Part shown: positions 34,250-43,722 of the stretch, piece by piece
How positions within the stretch are numbered: position 1 is the first letter of the stretch
Layout: each line of letters starts with the position of its first letter
Source: Tidjanibacter sp.
GTDB taxonomy: Bacteria > Bacteroidota > Bacteroidia > Bacteroidales > Rikenellaceae
NCBI GenBank assembly: GCA_017503805.1
Contig: JAFVSJ010000013.1
Span: 62,001 to 126,000, forward strand
DNA: 64,000 nt
Reading direction: 5' to 3'
Notes under the pieces: model-generated
Seen by the model: the letters and a program-made list of their open reading frames with translations, nothing else
The model's database searches: none
Told to the model about the DNA's origin: nothing
Made by a program: the position numbers and the translations under genes

Positions 34250-37066
34250 ATGTTAGAACAATTTGTAAATCGCCACATTGGCCCCTCGGAGAAGGACTTT
34301 CGAGAGATGCTCGATACCATCGGTGTGAAGAGCGTGGAGGAACTCATCTCGCAGGTAATGCCCCAGAGCATCCGTCTGCGTAAACCCTTGGCACTCGATG
34401 AGCCTATGACCGAGGCACAATATGCTGCCCACATCCGCTCGCTCGCAGAGCGTAACCAGACTTTGCGTTCGTTCATCGGTATGGGCTACTATCCCAACTC
34501 GATGCCTGCGGCCATCATCCGCAATGTGTTCGAGAATCCCTCGTGGTACACCTCCTACACCCCCTACCAAGCAGAGATTTCGCAGGGTAGGTTGGAGGCA
34601 CTGCTCAATTTCCAGACTATGATTGTCTCGCTCACAGCTATGGAGATTGCAAACTGCTCGCTCCTCGATGAGGCAACCGCCGCTGCCGAGGCTATGTTGA
34701 TGATGTATGCACTCCGCAGCCGCGATCAGCAGAAAAATGGCGTCAATGTGCTCTTTGTGGATAGCAATATCTACCCCCAGACTCTCGACGTGCTGCTTAC
34801 CCGTAGCGAGCCTTTCGGTATCGAGATTGTGATTGACGACTACGCAACCTATGAGTTTACCGGCAAGGAGTTTGGTGCAATGGTGCAGTACCCCGCAGCT
34901 GCAGGTCAGGTGCGCGACTATGCTGCCTTCACCGAGGCTGCACACGCAGCAGGTGCCAAAGTGGCAGCCGTTTGCGACCTTATGAGCCTTGTTATGCTCA
35001 AAGCTCCCGGTGAGTGGGGTGCAGATGTTGCAGTCGGCTCGTCGCAGAGGTTTGGTCTGCCTATGGGCTTTGGTGGCCCCAGCGCAGGCTATATGGCCAC
35101 TCGCGATGCCTACAAACGCAATATGCCCGGCCGCATCATCGGTGTATCGGTAGACCGCTTGGGCAATCGCGCTCTGCGTATGGCTCTCCAGACCCGAGAG
35201 CAACACATCAAGCGTGAGAAGGCCACCTCGAATATCTGTACAGCCTCGGCTCTTATGGCTTCGATGTCGGGCTTCTACGCTGTATACAATGGCCCCGAGG
35301 GGTTGGCTCGAATTGCTGCCCATATCCACTCGCGCACGGTTGCCGTAGCCGAGGCTCTCAAGGCTTTGGGCTATGAGCTCACTTCGGAGGAGTACTTCGA
35401 TACCCTCGAGGTGGCTGCTGAGGCTGCTGTAGTACAGGATATTGCCCTCTCGCGTGGCATTAACTTCTTCTATCCTGCCGAGGGTAGGGTGAGGATGAGC
35501 TTCGACGAGGTTACCACCGATGAGGAGGTGGCCGAGGTTGTGGCTATCTTCGCAGAGGCTGCCGGTAAGAAGGCTCCCAAGAGCATCAAGATTGATGAGG
35601 AGGCTATGGCTGTTCCAGCCGCACTCCGTAGGGAGAGTGCCATCCTGACCGAGCCTGTTTTCAACCGCTACCACTCCGAAACCGAACTTATGCGTTATAT
35701 CAAACGCCTTGAGCACCGCGACATCTCGCTGGCCGACAGTATGATTTCGCTCGGTTCGTGTACTATGAAACTCAACCCTGCTGTTACTATGATGCCCCTC
35801 TCGTTGGCAGGATTTACCAATATGCACCCCTTTGCTCCTACAGCACAGGCCGAGGGTTACTTGGCTATGATTGCCGATTTGGAGAAGGATTTGGCTGTTA
35901 TTACAGGCTTTGCAGGTTGCACACTCCAGCCCAACTCGGGTGCTGCAGGTGAGTACACCGGCCTGATGATTATCCGCGCCTACCACCAGAGCCGCTCGCA
36001 GGGCTATCGTAATATTATCCTTATCCCCGCTTCGGCTCACGGTACCAACCCCGCTTCGGCTGCTATGGCAGGTATGAAGATTGTTACCGTAGCTTGCGAC
36101 AGCAAGGGTAATATCGACGTTGAGGATCTCAAGGCCAAAGCTGAGCAGTATGAGGGCGAGTTGGCAGGTCTTATGGTGACCTACCCCTCGACCCACGGTG
36201 TATTTGAGAGCCGCATCAGGGAGATCGTAGACGCAGTTCACGAGCACGGTGGTCAGGTATATATGGATGGTGCCAATATGAATGCACAGGTTGGCCTCAC
36301 CAACCCCGGTTTTATCGGTGCCGATGTTTGCCACCTCAATCTCCACAAGACCTTTGCGATGCCTCACGGCGGTGGCGGTCCCGGTGTGGGCCCCGTATGC
36401 GTGGCCGAACACTTGGTTGAGTTCCTGCCTTCGCACTCGGTTGTTACCACGGGTGGTGCCGACGGTATCACCGCAGTAGCTTCGTCGCCTTGGGGTAGTG
36501 CACTGCTCCTGCCTATCACCTACGGCTATGTCAAGATGCTTGGTGCCGAGGGATTGCGCAGGGTGACCGAGGCTGCCATTGTCAATGCCAACTATATGTC
36601 GTGCCGCTTGGCCGAGAGCTATCGCACCTACTATTCGGGTGAGAGCGGCAGGGTAGGTCACGAGATGATTCTCGACCTGACCAACTTCCGCAAGGAGTAT
36701 GGTGTAGAGGTTGGCGATGTGGCTCACCGACTTATGGACTACGGATTCCACGCGCCTACACTTTCGTTCCCCGTACACGACACCCTTATGGTGGAGCCTA
36801 CCGAGAGTGAGTCGAAGGAGGAGATGGATAAGTTCTGCGATGCACTCGTGAAGATTCTCCACGAGGCTCAGACCTGCCCCCAGATCGTGATTAATGCTCC
36901 CTATACTGCAGCCGAGGTTGCAGGTGAGTGGGTACACGAGTTTAGTCGCGAAGAGGCTGTATTCCCCTTGGAGTGGGTGAGGGTACAGAAGTTCTTCCCC
37001 TATGTGACCAAGATTGACAACGGCTATGGTGATCGTAATCTTGTAGCCATCAACGATAAACTCTAA
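34250..37066 (+). CDS. gcvP: Glycine dehydrogenase (decarboxylating), P protein
   Basis: PLP-dependent P protein of the glycine cleavage system, 938 residues, as one chain with both halves fused. The N-terminal part includes RHIGPSEKD and the GMGYYP loop; the C-terminal half carries the PLP lysine at residue 700 in NLHKTF, followed by a Gly-rich PHGGGGPGVGP loop. It releases CO2 from glycine and passes aminomethyl to the lipoyl H protein. gcvT and gcvH are not in the window. A terminator follows the stop. Confidence 0.97.
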   Translation: MLEQFVNRHIGPSEKDFREMLDTIGVKSVEELISQVMPQSIRLRKPLALDEPMTEAQYAAHIRSLAERNQTLRSFIGMGYYPNSMPAAIIRNVFENPSWYTSYTPYQAEISQGRLEALLNFQTMIVSLTAMEIANCSLLDEATAAAEAMLMMYALRSRDQQKNGVNVLFVDSNIYPQTLDVLLTRSEPFGIEIVIDDYATYEFTGKEFGAMVQYPAAAGQVRDYAAFTEAAHAAGAKVAAVCDLMSLVMLKAPGEWGADVAVGSSQRFGLPMGFGGPSAGYMATRDAYKRNMPGRIIGVSVDRLGNRALRMALQTREQHIKREKATSNICTASALMASMSGFYAVYNGPEGLARIAAHIHSRTVAVAEALKALGYELTSEEYFDTLEVAAEAAVVQDIALSRGINFFYPAEGRVRMSFDEVTTDEEVAEVVAIFAEAAGKKAPKSIKIDEEAMAVPAALRRESAILTEPVFNRYHSETELMRYIKRLEHRDISLADSMISLGSCTMKLNPAVTMMPLSLAGFTNMHPFAPTAQAEGYLAMIADLEKDLAVITGFAGCTLQPNSGAAGEYTGLMIIRAYHQSRSQGYRNIILIPASAHGTNPASAAMAGMKIVTVACDSKGNIDVEDLKAKAEQYEGELAGLMVTYPSTHGVFESRIREIVDAVHEHGGQVYMDGANMNAQVGLTNPGFIGADVCHLNLHKTFAMPHGGGGPGVGPVCVAEHLVEFLPSHSVVTTGGADGITAVASSPWGSALLLPITYGYVKMLGAEGLRRVTEAAIVNANYMSCRLAESYRTYYSGESGRVGHEMILDLTNFRKEYGVEVGDVAHRLMDYGFHAPTLSFPVHDTLMVEPTESESKEEMDKFCDALVKILHEAQTCPQIVINAPYTAAEVAGEWVHEFSREEAVFPLEWVRVQKFFPYVTKIDNGYGDRNLVAINDKL

Positions 37067-37091
37067 TCGGGTCGCCTTGTCCGATGATCTT

Positions 37092-37127
37092 CTACCCCTC
37101 TACCCACAGCGGAGGGGTAGTTTTTTT
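37092..37127 (+). terminator. Intrinsic terminator after gcvP
   Basis: CTACCCCTC (37092-37100) pairs with GAGGGGTAG (37112-37120), followed by T7. Confidence 0.9.
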
Positions 37128-37177
37128 GTGCCCACGTGACAGAGTGGAGGTTGTGGCTGAAAAAGTGGGTGTGTTTT

Positions 37178-37207
37178 TTGCATTTTGATTATTAATAGGT
37201 ATATTTG
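37178..37207 (+). promoter_or_regulatory. Promoter of the FKBP gene pair
   Basis: TTG (37178-37180), 19-base spacer, then TATATTTG (37200-37207), 55 bases before the first FKBP ATG. Confidence 0.6.
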
Positions 37208-37262
37208 TCGGTTAATTTAGGCATCGTGTGTGGTGCCGAAAACTAAACTATTGTGAAGAGTT

Positions 37263-37823
37263 ATGAAGAGTAGGAATATAGTTGCCCTTGTGATTGCTGC
37301 TGTGGCGATGCTCCATTCGTGCATCGAGATAGATGAGTTCGCTCCAAAACAGCGTGCCGCTATCGAGTCCTACCTCAGTGACAGCTACTATCGCATTACA
37401 GCCGATAGTGCTTTTGTCTGCTTGCTCGACAATAAGTTTGGTAACGTGGTCGATCGAGAACACGAGGGTGCCAAGAAGGGTGATAGGGCTTGCTTCAATG
37501 TGGAGGCATATACATTCAATAACTCTCCCGCAACGAAACCCTATTATACCAATAAACGCTATCTTGCCGAGGCCACATTCAAGGATATGGACTTGAGCTA
37601 TTGGGACTTCGAACCGTATGTAGTCACCATCGGTAAAGGTGAGATACTAAAACCACTCGATGAGGCGTTAGAAGGTAGTCTTGTGGGTGACTCGATAGCT
37701 GTGTTCCTCACCTCCTCGATTGCCTATGGCCACGTCGCTATGGGCGCAGTGCCAAAGGACACGGCAGTGATGATTATCCTCACTGTGGAGAGTGAAGAAG
37801 AGGCGACGAGTGTGGCCGAATAG
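37263..37823 (+). CDS. FKBP-like lipoprotein (short)
   Basis: Lipoprotein of 186 residues with lipobox Cys20 (AMLHSC). The C-terminal half is FKBP-like: a VTIGKGEILKPLDEALEGS helix region, then SIAVFLTSSIAYG and VPKDTAVMIILTVE. FKBP proteins are peptidyl-prolyl isomerases or chaperones; several active-site aromatics are not obvious here, so activity is uncertain. It is exported, probably to the periplasmic side. First gene of a pair with the larger FKBP protein 35 bases downstream. Confidence 0.7.
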   Translation: MKSRNIVALVIAAVAMLHSCIEIDEFAPKQRAAIESYLSDSYYRITADSAFVCLLDNKFGNVVDREHEGAKKGDRACFNVEAYTFNNSPATKPYYTNKRYLAEATFKDMDLSYWDFEPYVVTIGKGEILKPLDEALEGSLVGDSIAVFLTSSIAYGHVAMGAVPKDTAVMIILTVESEEEATSVAE

Positions 37824-37858
37824 AGAGTATTAACGAAGATTTATTATTAAACCGAGAT

Positions 37859-39202
37859 ATGTATAGTCTGAAAAATATATTGCGAACAATTGTTGCCGCT
37901 GTGGCACTTGCGGCCTTTGCTGTAGGATGTGCCACCCCCGGCTCGACCGACTACGAGACACTCGAGAATGAGTCGTTGCGTGCGTGGATGGATAAGAACT
38001 ACCCCGGTTGGGAGAGTAATCCCGATGTGATGAGGACAGATGACGGAGTTTATATCCTCTGGATGAAACGCTCCGAGCTTGCACCTCCCGCAGATACGAT
38101 TGTCAAGGAGGGTAATTGGGTGCGTATCGACTATACGGGTAAGACTCTCGACGGTAATATTTTCTACACCCGCGATGCGGAGGTTGCCAAGATTCAGGGC
38201 ACTTTCAGTCGTAGGGCTCACTATGTAGATGACTTCGTCTATCTCTACTCCGAGAATAGCTCACTCCCCTCGGGTACCTATCAGGCTCTGACCAATATGA
38301 AGGTGGGCGATATGACCAGAGTGATTATGCCTTCGGGTATGTATCGCGGCTCGTCGGGCTACAACTCCACCAACGTTGGCTACAATGGTCAGTGGGGTGT
38401 AGATGGTGACCGCCCTGTGATTATCGACTCGCTCACCATTGCAGAGGTCTCGGAGGACCCCATTACGCTTGAGAATAAACAGGTTAATAAATATGCCGCC
38501 GAGCGCTGGCAACTCACCGAGGCCGATACGATAGCCAAGGGACTCTATGTGCAACTTATGACCCCCTTCCCCGTCAAACGCGACTCGGTGGTTACTGCAA
38601 CCAAGACCGACTCTGTGCTCACTTGCTACTATAAGGGTTATTTCCTCGATGGCTTTGTATTCGACAGCAATATCGACTCGGTGCAGATGCGTGCTTGGGG
38701 CGAGGTTGTCAACGAGGGCCCTATGAAGTGGGATATGACCGAGACGAATATGATTGAGGGCTTCAAGGAGGCTTGCGTGAGAGCTTGCTACGGAGACCGT
38801 ATGCGCGTGGTGTTCACCTCGGCCTATGGCTATGGCATCTCGGGTAGTGCGGCGAGGGCCGTTACGGAGTCCACAAGTGACTCGTCGGCTGACCTCTCGG
38901 CTTACTATAACTACCTCAATTATTATAGCTATATGAATAGTATGTATGGTGGCGGCTACGGCTATGGCGGCTATGGCAACTACTATAATAACTACTACAA
39001 TAGCTATTATAACCCCTATTATTACAACTACTACAACTCTCTCAATAATAGCAATTCGTCGAGTGGTTCGACCGAGGATGAAGAGGAGGAGGTAAAGGTG
39101 AATATCTCCACCGAGATATTGCCTTTCACACCGCTTGTGTTTGAGATTTGGGTGTGCGCCGACGATGGCTCTGCCGACAGCCCCACACACAATGATGAGT
39201 AA
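37859..39202 (+). CDS. Two-domain FKBP-type lipoprotein with a Tyr-rich insertion
   Basis: Lipoprotein of 447 residues, lipobox Cys24 (AFAVGC). Two FKBP-like domains are visible, about 75-200 (WVRIDYTGKTLDGNIFYT, MPSGMYRGSSGY) and 225-435 (CYYKGYFLDGFVFDS, GFKEACVRACYGDRMRVVFTS). The second is interrupted before its last strand by a low-complexity insert (about 327-412) whose core, 349-392, has 21 Tyr in 44 residues mixed with Asn, Gly and Ser. An acidic patch EDEEEEE follows before the closing strand FTPLVFEIWV. It is probably a periplasmic or outer-membrane folding factor. Confidence 0.75.
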   Translation: MYSLKNILRTIVAAVALAAFAVGCATPGSTDYETLENESLRAWMDKNYPGWESNPDVMRTDDGVYILWMKRSELAPPADTIVKEGNWVRIDYTGKTLDGNIFYTRDAEVAKIQGTFSRRAHYVDDFVYLYSENSSLPSGTYQALTNMKVGDMTRVIMPSGMYRGSSGYNSTNVGYNGQWGVDGDRPVIIDSLTIAEVSEDPITLENKQVNKYAAERWQLTEADTIAKGLYVQLMTPFPVKRDSVVTATKTDSVLTCYYKGYFLDGFVFDSNIDSVQMRAWGEVVNEGPMKWDMTETNMIEGFKEACVRACYGDRMRVVFTSAYGYGISGSAARAVTESTSDSSADLSAYYNYLNYYSYMNSMYGGGYGYGGYGNYYNNYYNSYYNPYYYNYYNSLNNSNSSSGSTEDEEEEVKVNISTEILPFTPLVFEIWVCADDGSADSPTHNDE

Positions 39203-39228
39203 GTGATTACCCAATAGTCATATATGGA

Positions 39229-39963
39229 ATGAAGAAATTTTTATTATTTGCTATTGCACTATTGTGCTGTCTGTCAGGAGTTAATGCCCAAGATTTGTTG
39301 ACCAGGACTAATGGCGAGGAGGTGGAAGTTATTGTTAAGGAGATTAATGAAACGAGCATCAAGTATGTGCTATTTTCAGAACCCAACGGTGTACTCTATA
39401 CAGTACCCAAATCAGATGTTTTGATTATTCGCTATGCTTCAGGTCGTAATGAGGTATTCTCCAATAATACGATATCAAAACAGCAACAAATTAATAACCG
39501 TTATGGAGTTGACTACGGTGGAGGCAATCTTATTTATCCTGGAATGAAGTATAAGGAATTAAAGGGTATATACGATTACGTTGAATGGCGAGGTGGTTAT
39601 GAGCGTTATAGCCCATTTTGGTGTGGTTTTGGCTCCTTTTTCATACCTGGATTGGGGCAGATGTGCTGCGGTGAGTGGGGCAGAGGTTTGTGCTTTATGG
39701 GAAGTAATATTGTTCTCAACGTTTTGAGTAATTATGCACCAACCTATGAAACTTATCTAGCTTGTGCTATTTCTGGTCTTGGGCTTTGCATATGGTCAAT
39801 AGTTGATGCATCTCGAGTGGCAAAGGTGAAGAATATGTATGAAACAGACTTGCATTCTCAGTATTTAGATATTTCGATTGATTTATACCCTTCAATCGCA
39901 CCTACAATTGCGCAGGATGGTATGGGAGTAGTGTCAGGAATGACACTTTCGGTTTCTTTCTAA
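39229..39963 (+). CDS. Secreted hypothetical protein with membrane segments
   Basis: Protein of 244 residues with signal peptide MKKFLLFAIALLCCLSGVNA. A beta-rich N-terminal part (LLTRTNGEEVEVIVKEINET, SIKYVLFSEPNG) resembles short periplasmic domains of other Bacteroidetes proteins. The middle holds a Gly/Cys-rich FFIPGLGQMCCGEWGRG motif and hydrophobic segments, similar to the DUF5683/TM2-like layout. Codon use is more A/T-rich (GAT, AAT, TTA, ATT) than in the genes on both sides, suggesting separate acquisition or relaxed selection. It follows the FKBP gene by 26 bases. Function unknown. Confidence 0.6.
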   Translation: MKKFLLFAIALLCCLSGVNAQDLLTRTNGEEVEVIVKEINETSIKYVLFSEPNGVLYTVPKSDVLIIRYASGRNEVFSNNTISKQQQINNRYGVDYGGGNLIYPGMKYKELKGIYDYVEWRGGYERYSPFWCGFGSFFIPGLGQMCCGEWGRGLCFMGSNIVLNVLSNYAPTYETYLACAISGLGLCIWSIVDASRVAKVKNMYETDLHSQYLDISIDLYPSIAPTIAQDGMGVVSGMTLSVSF

Positions 39964-39999
39964 ATTGTTGTTTAGATGGTGTATTTGCACCCTAACATA

Positions 40000-40036
40000 G
40001 AAAAAAGGTGGCTCACAGCGTGGGCCACCTTTTTTC
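40000..40036. terminator. Bidirectional terminator before typA
   Basis: GAAAAAAGGTGGCTCAC pairs with GTGGGCCACCTTTTTTC with one G-U or mismatch. A-run and T-run on opposite sides serve both convergent genes. Confidence 0.9.
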
Positions 40037-40054
40037 TATGTAGTAGTCGGAGCG

Positions 40055-41863
40055 CTACTGCTGCTGTGCTTTCTCGGCACGTTTGCGGTCAATCTCGCTC
40101 AAGAGAATCTTACGCATACGCATAAACTTGGGGGTAATCTCCACGTACTCATCCTCGCGGATATACTCCAATGCCTCCTCCAACGAGAACTTCACTGCGG
40201 GGGCCAAGATGACCTTATCATCCGAACCACTCGCACGCATATTGGTCAGTTTCTTGCTCTTGGTGAGGTTGAGGCAGATGTCGTTGTCGCGGGTGTTCTC
40301 GCCTACAACCTGACCGCAATAGATCTCATCGCCGGGCTCCACGAAGAAACGACCCCTATCCTGTACCTTGTTGAGTGCATAAGCATAGGCAGTACCTGTC
40401 TCCATCGCCACAAGCGAGCCTGCAGTACGCATCTCAATCTCGCCTTTGTAGGGCTCGAAGCCCTTGAGTCGGTGGGCCATAATGGCCTCACCTGCGGTGG
40501 CGGTCAGCAGATTGCTGCGCAGACCGATAATGCCACGCGAGGGAATGTCAAACTCGAGGCGGGTGCGCTCGTTGCGCGACTCCATATTTTTCAGAGTACC
40601 TTTGCGCTTGGTTGTCAGCTCTATGGCCTTGCCTGCGTAGTCGTCGGGTACGTCGATAGTTAGCTCCTCTATGGGCTCACACTTCACTCCGTCAACCTCT
40701 TTGAAGATGACTTTGGGCTGACCTACCTGCAACTCGTAACCCTCGCGACGCATAGTCTCGATGAGTACGGAGAGGTGGAGTACGCCACGGCCGTAGACAA
40801 TAAATTTATCGGCACTATCTCCCGGTACAACCCTCAGTGCGAGGTTCTTCTCAAGCTCCTTGTCAAGACGCTCCTTGATGTGGCGGCTGGTCACAAACTT
40901 TCCATCTTTGCCGTAGAAGGGGGAGTCATTGATGGTGAAAAGCATACTCATCGTAGGCTCGTCAATGGAGATGGGGGGCAGAGGCTCGGGATTCTCGAAA
41001 TCGCAGATGGTATCGCCAATCTCAAATCCGTCGATACCTACAAGCGCGCAAATCTCGCCACAATCTACACTCTCGACTTTGGCCTTGCCGAGGCCCTCAA
41101 ATACCATCAGGTCTTTGATTTTGGTCTTGAGCAGACGGCCGTCGCGCTTGGCGAGAGTGACATTCATACCCGAACGAAGCGAACCGCGAGTGAGCTTGCC
41201 CACTGCGATGCGGCCCAAGTAGGGTGAGTACTCGAGTGAGGTGATGAGCATCTGGGGAGTACCCTCCACCTTTTCGGGTTCGGGGATATCGTCGATGATG
41301 GTGTCGAGCAGGGGGGTGATGGTGTTGGTGCGCTCCTTATAAGTGTGCGACATCCAACCCTGCTTGGCGCTACCGTATATGGTGCGGAAGTCGAGCTGCT
41401 CCTCGTTGGCATCGAGCGAGAACATAAGGTCAAAGACCTGTTCGTGTACGAAGTCGGGGCGGCAGTTGGGCTTGTCCACCTTGTTGACTACCACAATGGG
41501 CTTTTTGCCGAGGGCGAGGGCCTTCTGGAGCACGAAACGGGTTTGGGGCATAGTACCCTCAAAAGCGTCTACGAGCAGGATTACGCCGTCGGCCATATTG
41601 AGCACACGCTCCACCTCGCCACCGAAGTCGGAGTGACCGGGGGTGTCAATGATATTGATTTTGTATCCGTTGTAGATTACCGACACGTTTTTGGAGAGGA
41701 TGGTAATACCCCTCTCTCGCTCGAGGTCGTTGTTGTCGAGAACGAGTGTGCCGCTTGACTCTTGGTTACGGATGAGGTTTGCCTGAAGAATCATCTTGTC
41801 CACGAGAGTGGTTTTGCCGTGGTCTACGTGGGCGATGATTGCAATGTTACGAAGTTTCTGCAT
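40055..41863 (-). CDS. typA: Ribosome-associated GTPase TypA/BipA
   Basis: Translational GTPase of 602 residues. G1 is AHVDHGKTT near residues 11-19, switch II DTPGHSDFG, G4 NKVD. EF-G-like domains II, III and V and the TypA-specific C-terminal domain follow (FMRMRKILLSEIDRKRAEKA at the end). It assists 50S assembly and stress adaptation. Its promoter box lies 24 bases upstream, overlapping the aroB control region. Confidence 0.97.
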   Translation of the reverse strand: MQKLRNIAIIAHVDHGKTTLVDKMILQANLIRNQESSGTLVLDNNDLERERGITILSKNVSVIYNGYKINIIDTPGHSDFGGEVERVLNMADGVILLVDAFEGTMPQTRFVLQKALALGKKPIVVVNKVDKPNCRPDFVHEQVFDLMFSLDANEEQLDFRTIYGSAKQGWMSHTYKERTNTITPLLDTIIDDIPEPEKVEGTPQMLITSLEYSPYLGRIAVGKLTRGSLRSGMNVTLAKRDGRLLKTKIKDLMVFEGLGKAKVESVDCGEICALVGIDGFEIGDTICDFENPEPLPPISIDEPTMSMLFTINDSPFYGKDGKFVTSRHIKERLDKELEKNLALRVVPGDSADKFIVYGRGVLHLSVLIETMRREGYELQVGQPKVIFKEVDGVKCEPIEELTIDVPDDYAGKAIELTTKRKGTLKNMESRNERTRLEFDIPSRGIIGLRSNLLTATAGEAIMAHRLKGFEPYKGEIEMRTAGSLVAMETGTAYAYALNKVQDRGRFFVEPGDEIYCGQVVGENTRDNDICLNLTKSKKLTNMRASGSDDKVILAPAVKFSLEEALEYIREDEYVEITPKFMRMRKILLSEIDRKRAEKAQQQ

Positions 41864-41886
41864 CTTTAATTCTGTTTTTCCGGCCG

Positions 41887-41925
41887 CAAAGGTAGTAAAT
41901 TATCGAGGTTTTTGTACTACCTTTG
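41887..41925. promoter_or_regulatory. Divergent -7 boxes of typA (minus) and aroB (plus)
   Basis: TACCTTTG on the minus strand at 41894-41887 and on the plus strand at 41918-41925. The boxes lie 23 bases apart, so polymerase at one may hinder the other. Clear -33 TTG elements are not visible. Confidence 0.5.
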
Positions 41926-41948
41926 TATAAATTTAAGGTATAAATATT

Positions 41949-42956
41949 ATGTTTACCCACTACGAACTTCATTTTTCTTCCGACCGTACGACCAAGATAG
42001 TCTCCGGCCCTATTGCCGATTTGCTCCCCCAACTCCTTCCCTCGGGGAGAGTTTTCGCCATCGTCGATGCCGAGGTAGAGGCACTGCATAATATCTCGCA
42101 ACTGATTCCCGAAACACTTATTATTCCCGGAGGCGAAGAGAATAAAAATATGCAGCTCGTCGATATGATATGGCAGGAAATGGTTGATAGTAAGGTCGAT
42201 AGGGAGACGTTTTTGGTGGGTATCGGTGGCGGTGTGCTGACCGACTTGGTGGGCTTTGTGGCCTCTACTTGGATGCGAGGTGTGAGGTTTGGACTTGTGC
42301 CTACCACCCTGCTTGCACAGATCGATGCGGCCATTGGAGGTAAGTGCGCAGTCAATCTCGGAGGATATAAAAATATGGTCGGCACGTTCGCTCCAGCGGA
42401 GTTCGTACTCTGCGATCACACGTTCCTGAAGACGCTGCCCGAACGAGAAATGCGTGCAGGAGTGGCAGAGATGATTAAGGCAGCTGTGATTGGAGATGTG
42501 GAACTATTTGAGAGGCTCGAACAGCTTCCTGCCGATGCTCTTGTGAATGATAGGGGCGTATTTGATGAATTGGTCGCAAGGAGCGTGAGAGTGAAGTGCG
42601 ATATTGTGCAGCGTGATCCCTATGAAAAAGGCGAACGCAAACTGCTCAATCTTGGTCATACTTTTGCCCACGCCATAGAGAGCCTTACGGAACAATACTC
42701 TCACGGTGAGGCAGTTGCGATTGGACTCGTGAGGGCATCGCAGATGGCTGTCAAGATGGGGTTGATGGCTGCCGAGCAGGCAGAAAGAATTGCAAAATTG
42801 GTGGCAAAATATGGCCTTCCAATCTCCTCACCAATAGATGATGAGCAGATGTGGGAGGCGATGAGTCACGATAAGAAAGTTGCCGATGGGGTAGTCCGTA
42901 TGATACTTCCTACCACCATCGGCAAGTGCAATATTTATTCCATCACCGAGTTGTGA
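41949..42956 (+). CDS. aroB: 3-dehydroquinate synthase
   Basis: Second enzyme of the shikimate pathway, 335 residues, NAD- and zinc-dependent. Motifs include IPGGEENKN, the glycine-rich VGIGGGVLTDLVGFVAST, GLVPTTLLAQIDAAIGGK, and zinc-site residues in NLGHTFAHAIE and YSHGEAVAIG. Slightly short but complete. It starts 24 bases after its -7 box. Confidence 0.96.
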   Translation: MFTHYELHFSSDRTTKIVSGPIADLLPQLLPSGRVFAIVDAEVEALHNISQLIPETLIIPGGEENKNMQLVDMIWQEMVDSKVDRETFLVGIGGGVLTDLVGFVASTWMRGVRFGLVPTTLLAQIDAAIGGKCAVNLGGYKNMVGTFAPAEFVLCDHTFLKTLPEREMRAGVAEMIKAAVIGDVELFERLEQLPADALVNDRGVFDELVARSVRVKCDIVQRDPYEKGERKLLNLGHTFAHAIESLTEQYSHGEAVAIGLVRASQMAVKMGLMAAEQAERIAKLVAKYGLPISSPIDDEQMWEAMSHDKKVADGVVRMILPTTIGKCNIYSITEL

Positions 42957-42975
42957 TTCATAGAGGGTGACAACC

Positions 42976-43563
42976 TTAATAGACCGCCACGATTGAGCCC
43001 CAATAGGTTGTGGTGGGGTAGAATGTGGAGGAGAGAGTAAGCGTGGCGCCACCCGTCTTGGAGTAGACATCGAGAGTGAACGTGTAGTCGTTGGAGGAAT
43101 AGAGCCAGGAGTCAAACGAAATGGTCCATCCGTCGTCGGTCTGCACTGTGGTGAAGTCGGCCAAATTGGTGATGGTGGTGTTTATTATTACGAGCCTGTA
43201 TGGTGGTGTAAAGCCTTGATAGACGGGTAGATGAATGTCTGCCCAATCGTTGTATATGGCCAGCTCTATGTTGGGGTTGGTGATGATGTTGCTACTGCCC
43301 GCGGGCTCGGCATTGAACATCGTGGGTACAAATCTGTAATTGTGCGAAAGTATGGTTGAGTCTATGAATCGTTCATAGGCTGCCTGACGTGCTTTGCGAC
43401 GTGCTATGCGTTCGCGATGTTTCTCACTGAGCTGCTCTTCTCGCTGTCGGTCAGCTTCGAATGAGGTGCCTGTTTCGGTGGGGGTGTTGCTGGTCACCAC
43501 GAGTGGCACAACCAGAGTTGCGAGAGTGGCTACAATGGCAAAGAGAAGTAGAATCTTTTTCAT
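42976..43563 (-). CDS. DUF4251-like secreted protein
   Basis: Protein of 195 residues with an N-terminal signal or anchor (MKKILLLFAIVATLATLVVP). A charged helix (RQREEQLSEKHRERIARRKA) follows. The C-terminal 130 residues have the DUF4251 pattern: RFVPTMFNAEPAGSSN, a short domain of strands, WTISFDSWLYSSNDYTFTLD and closing YWGSIVAVY. DUF4251 proteins are common periplasmic or surface proteins of Bacteroidetes with no known function. It is convergent to aroB and divergent to engB. Confidence 0.7.
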   Translation of the reverse strand: MKKILLLFAIVATLATLVVPLVVTSNTPTETGTSFEADRQREEQLSEKHRERIARRKARQAAYERFIDSTILSHNYRFVPTMFNAEPAGSSNIITNPNIELAIYNDWADIHLPVYQGFTPPYRLVIINTTITNLADFTTVQTDDGWTISFDSWLYSSNDYTFTLDVYSKTGGATLTLSSTFYPTTTYWGSIVAVY

Positions 43564-43671
43564 CCTTTTTGTTTTAGTGGTTCAACTGTTAGTAGCCTGC
43601 CGATGGAGTGGTAGGCCGACCACTTGTGGTGCAAAATTCTTGCCCAAGATGGCTATCTGCGAAAAAAAATG

Positions 43672-43679
43672 TACCTTTG
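43672..43679 (+). promoter_or_regulatory. -7 box of engB
   Basis: TACCTTTG, 43 bases before the engB ATG; the -33 element is unclear. Confidence 0.4.
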
Positions 43680-43722
43680 CCGTGAGTTCGCCACAGCGCG
43701 GAAGAGATAATTGTAGCAATCT

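Noticed and set aside
34253..36937. An 894-codon frame antisense to gcvP
   Set aside because: gcvP is unambiguous on the plus strand; the antisense translation is compositionally odd and has no recognisable family.
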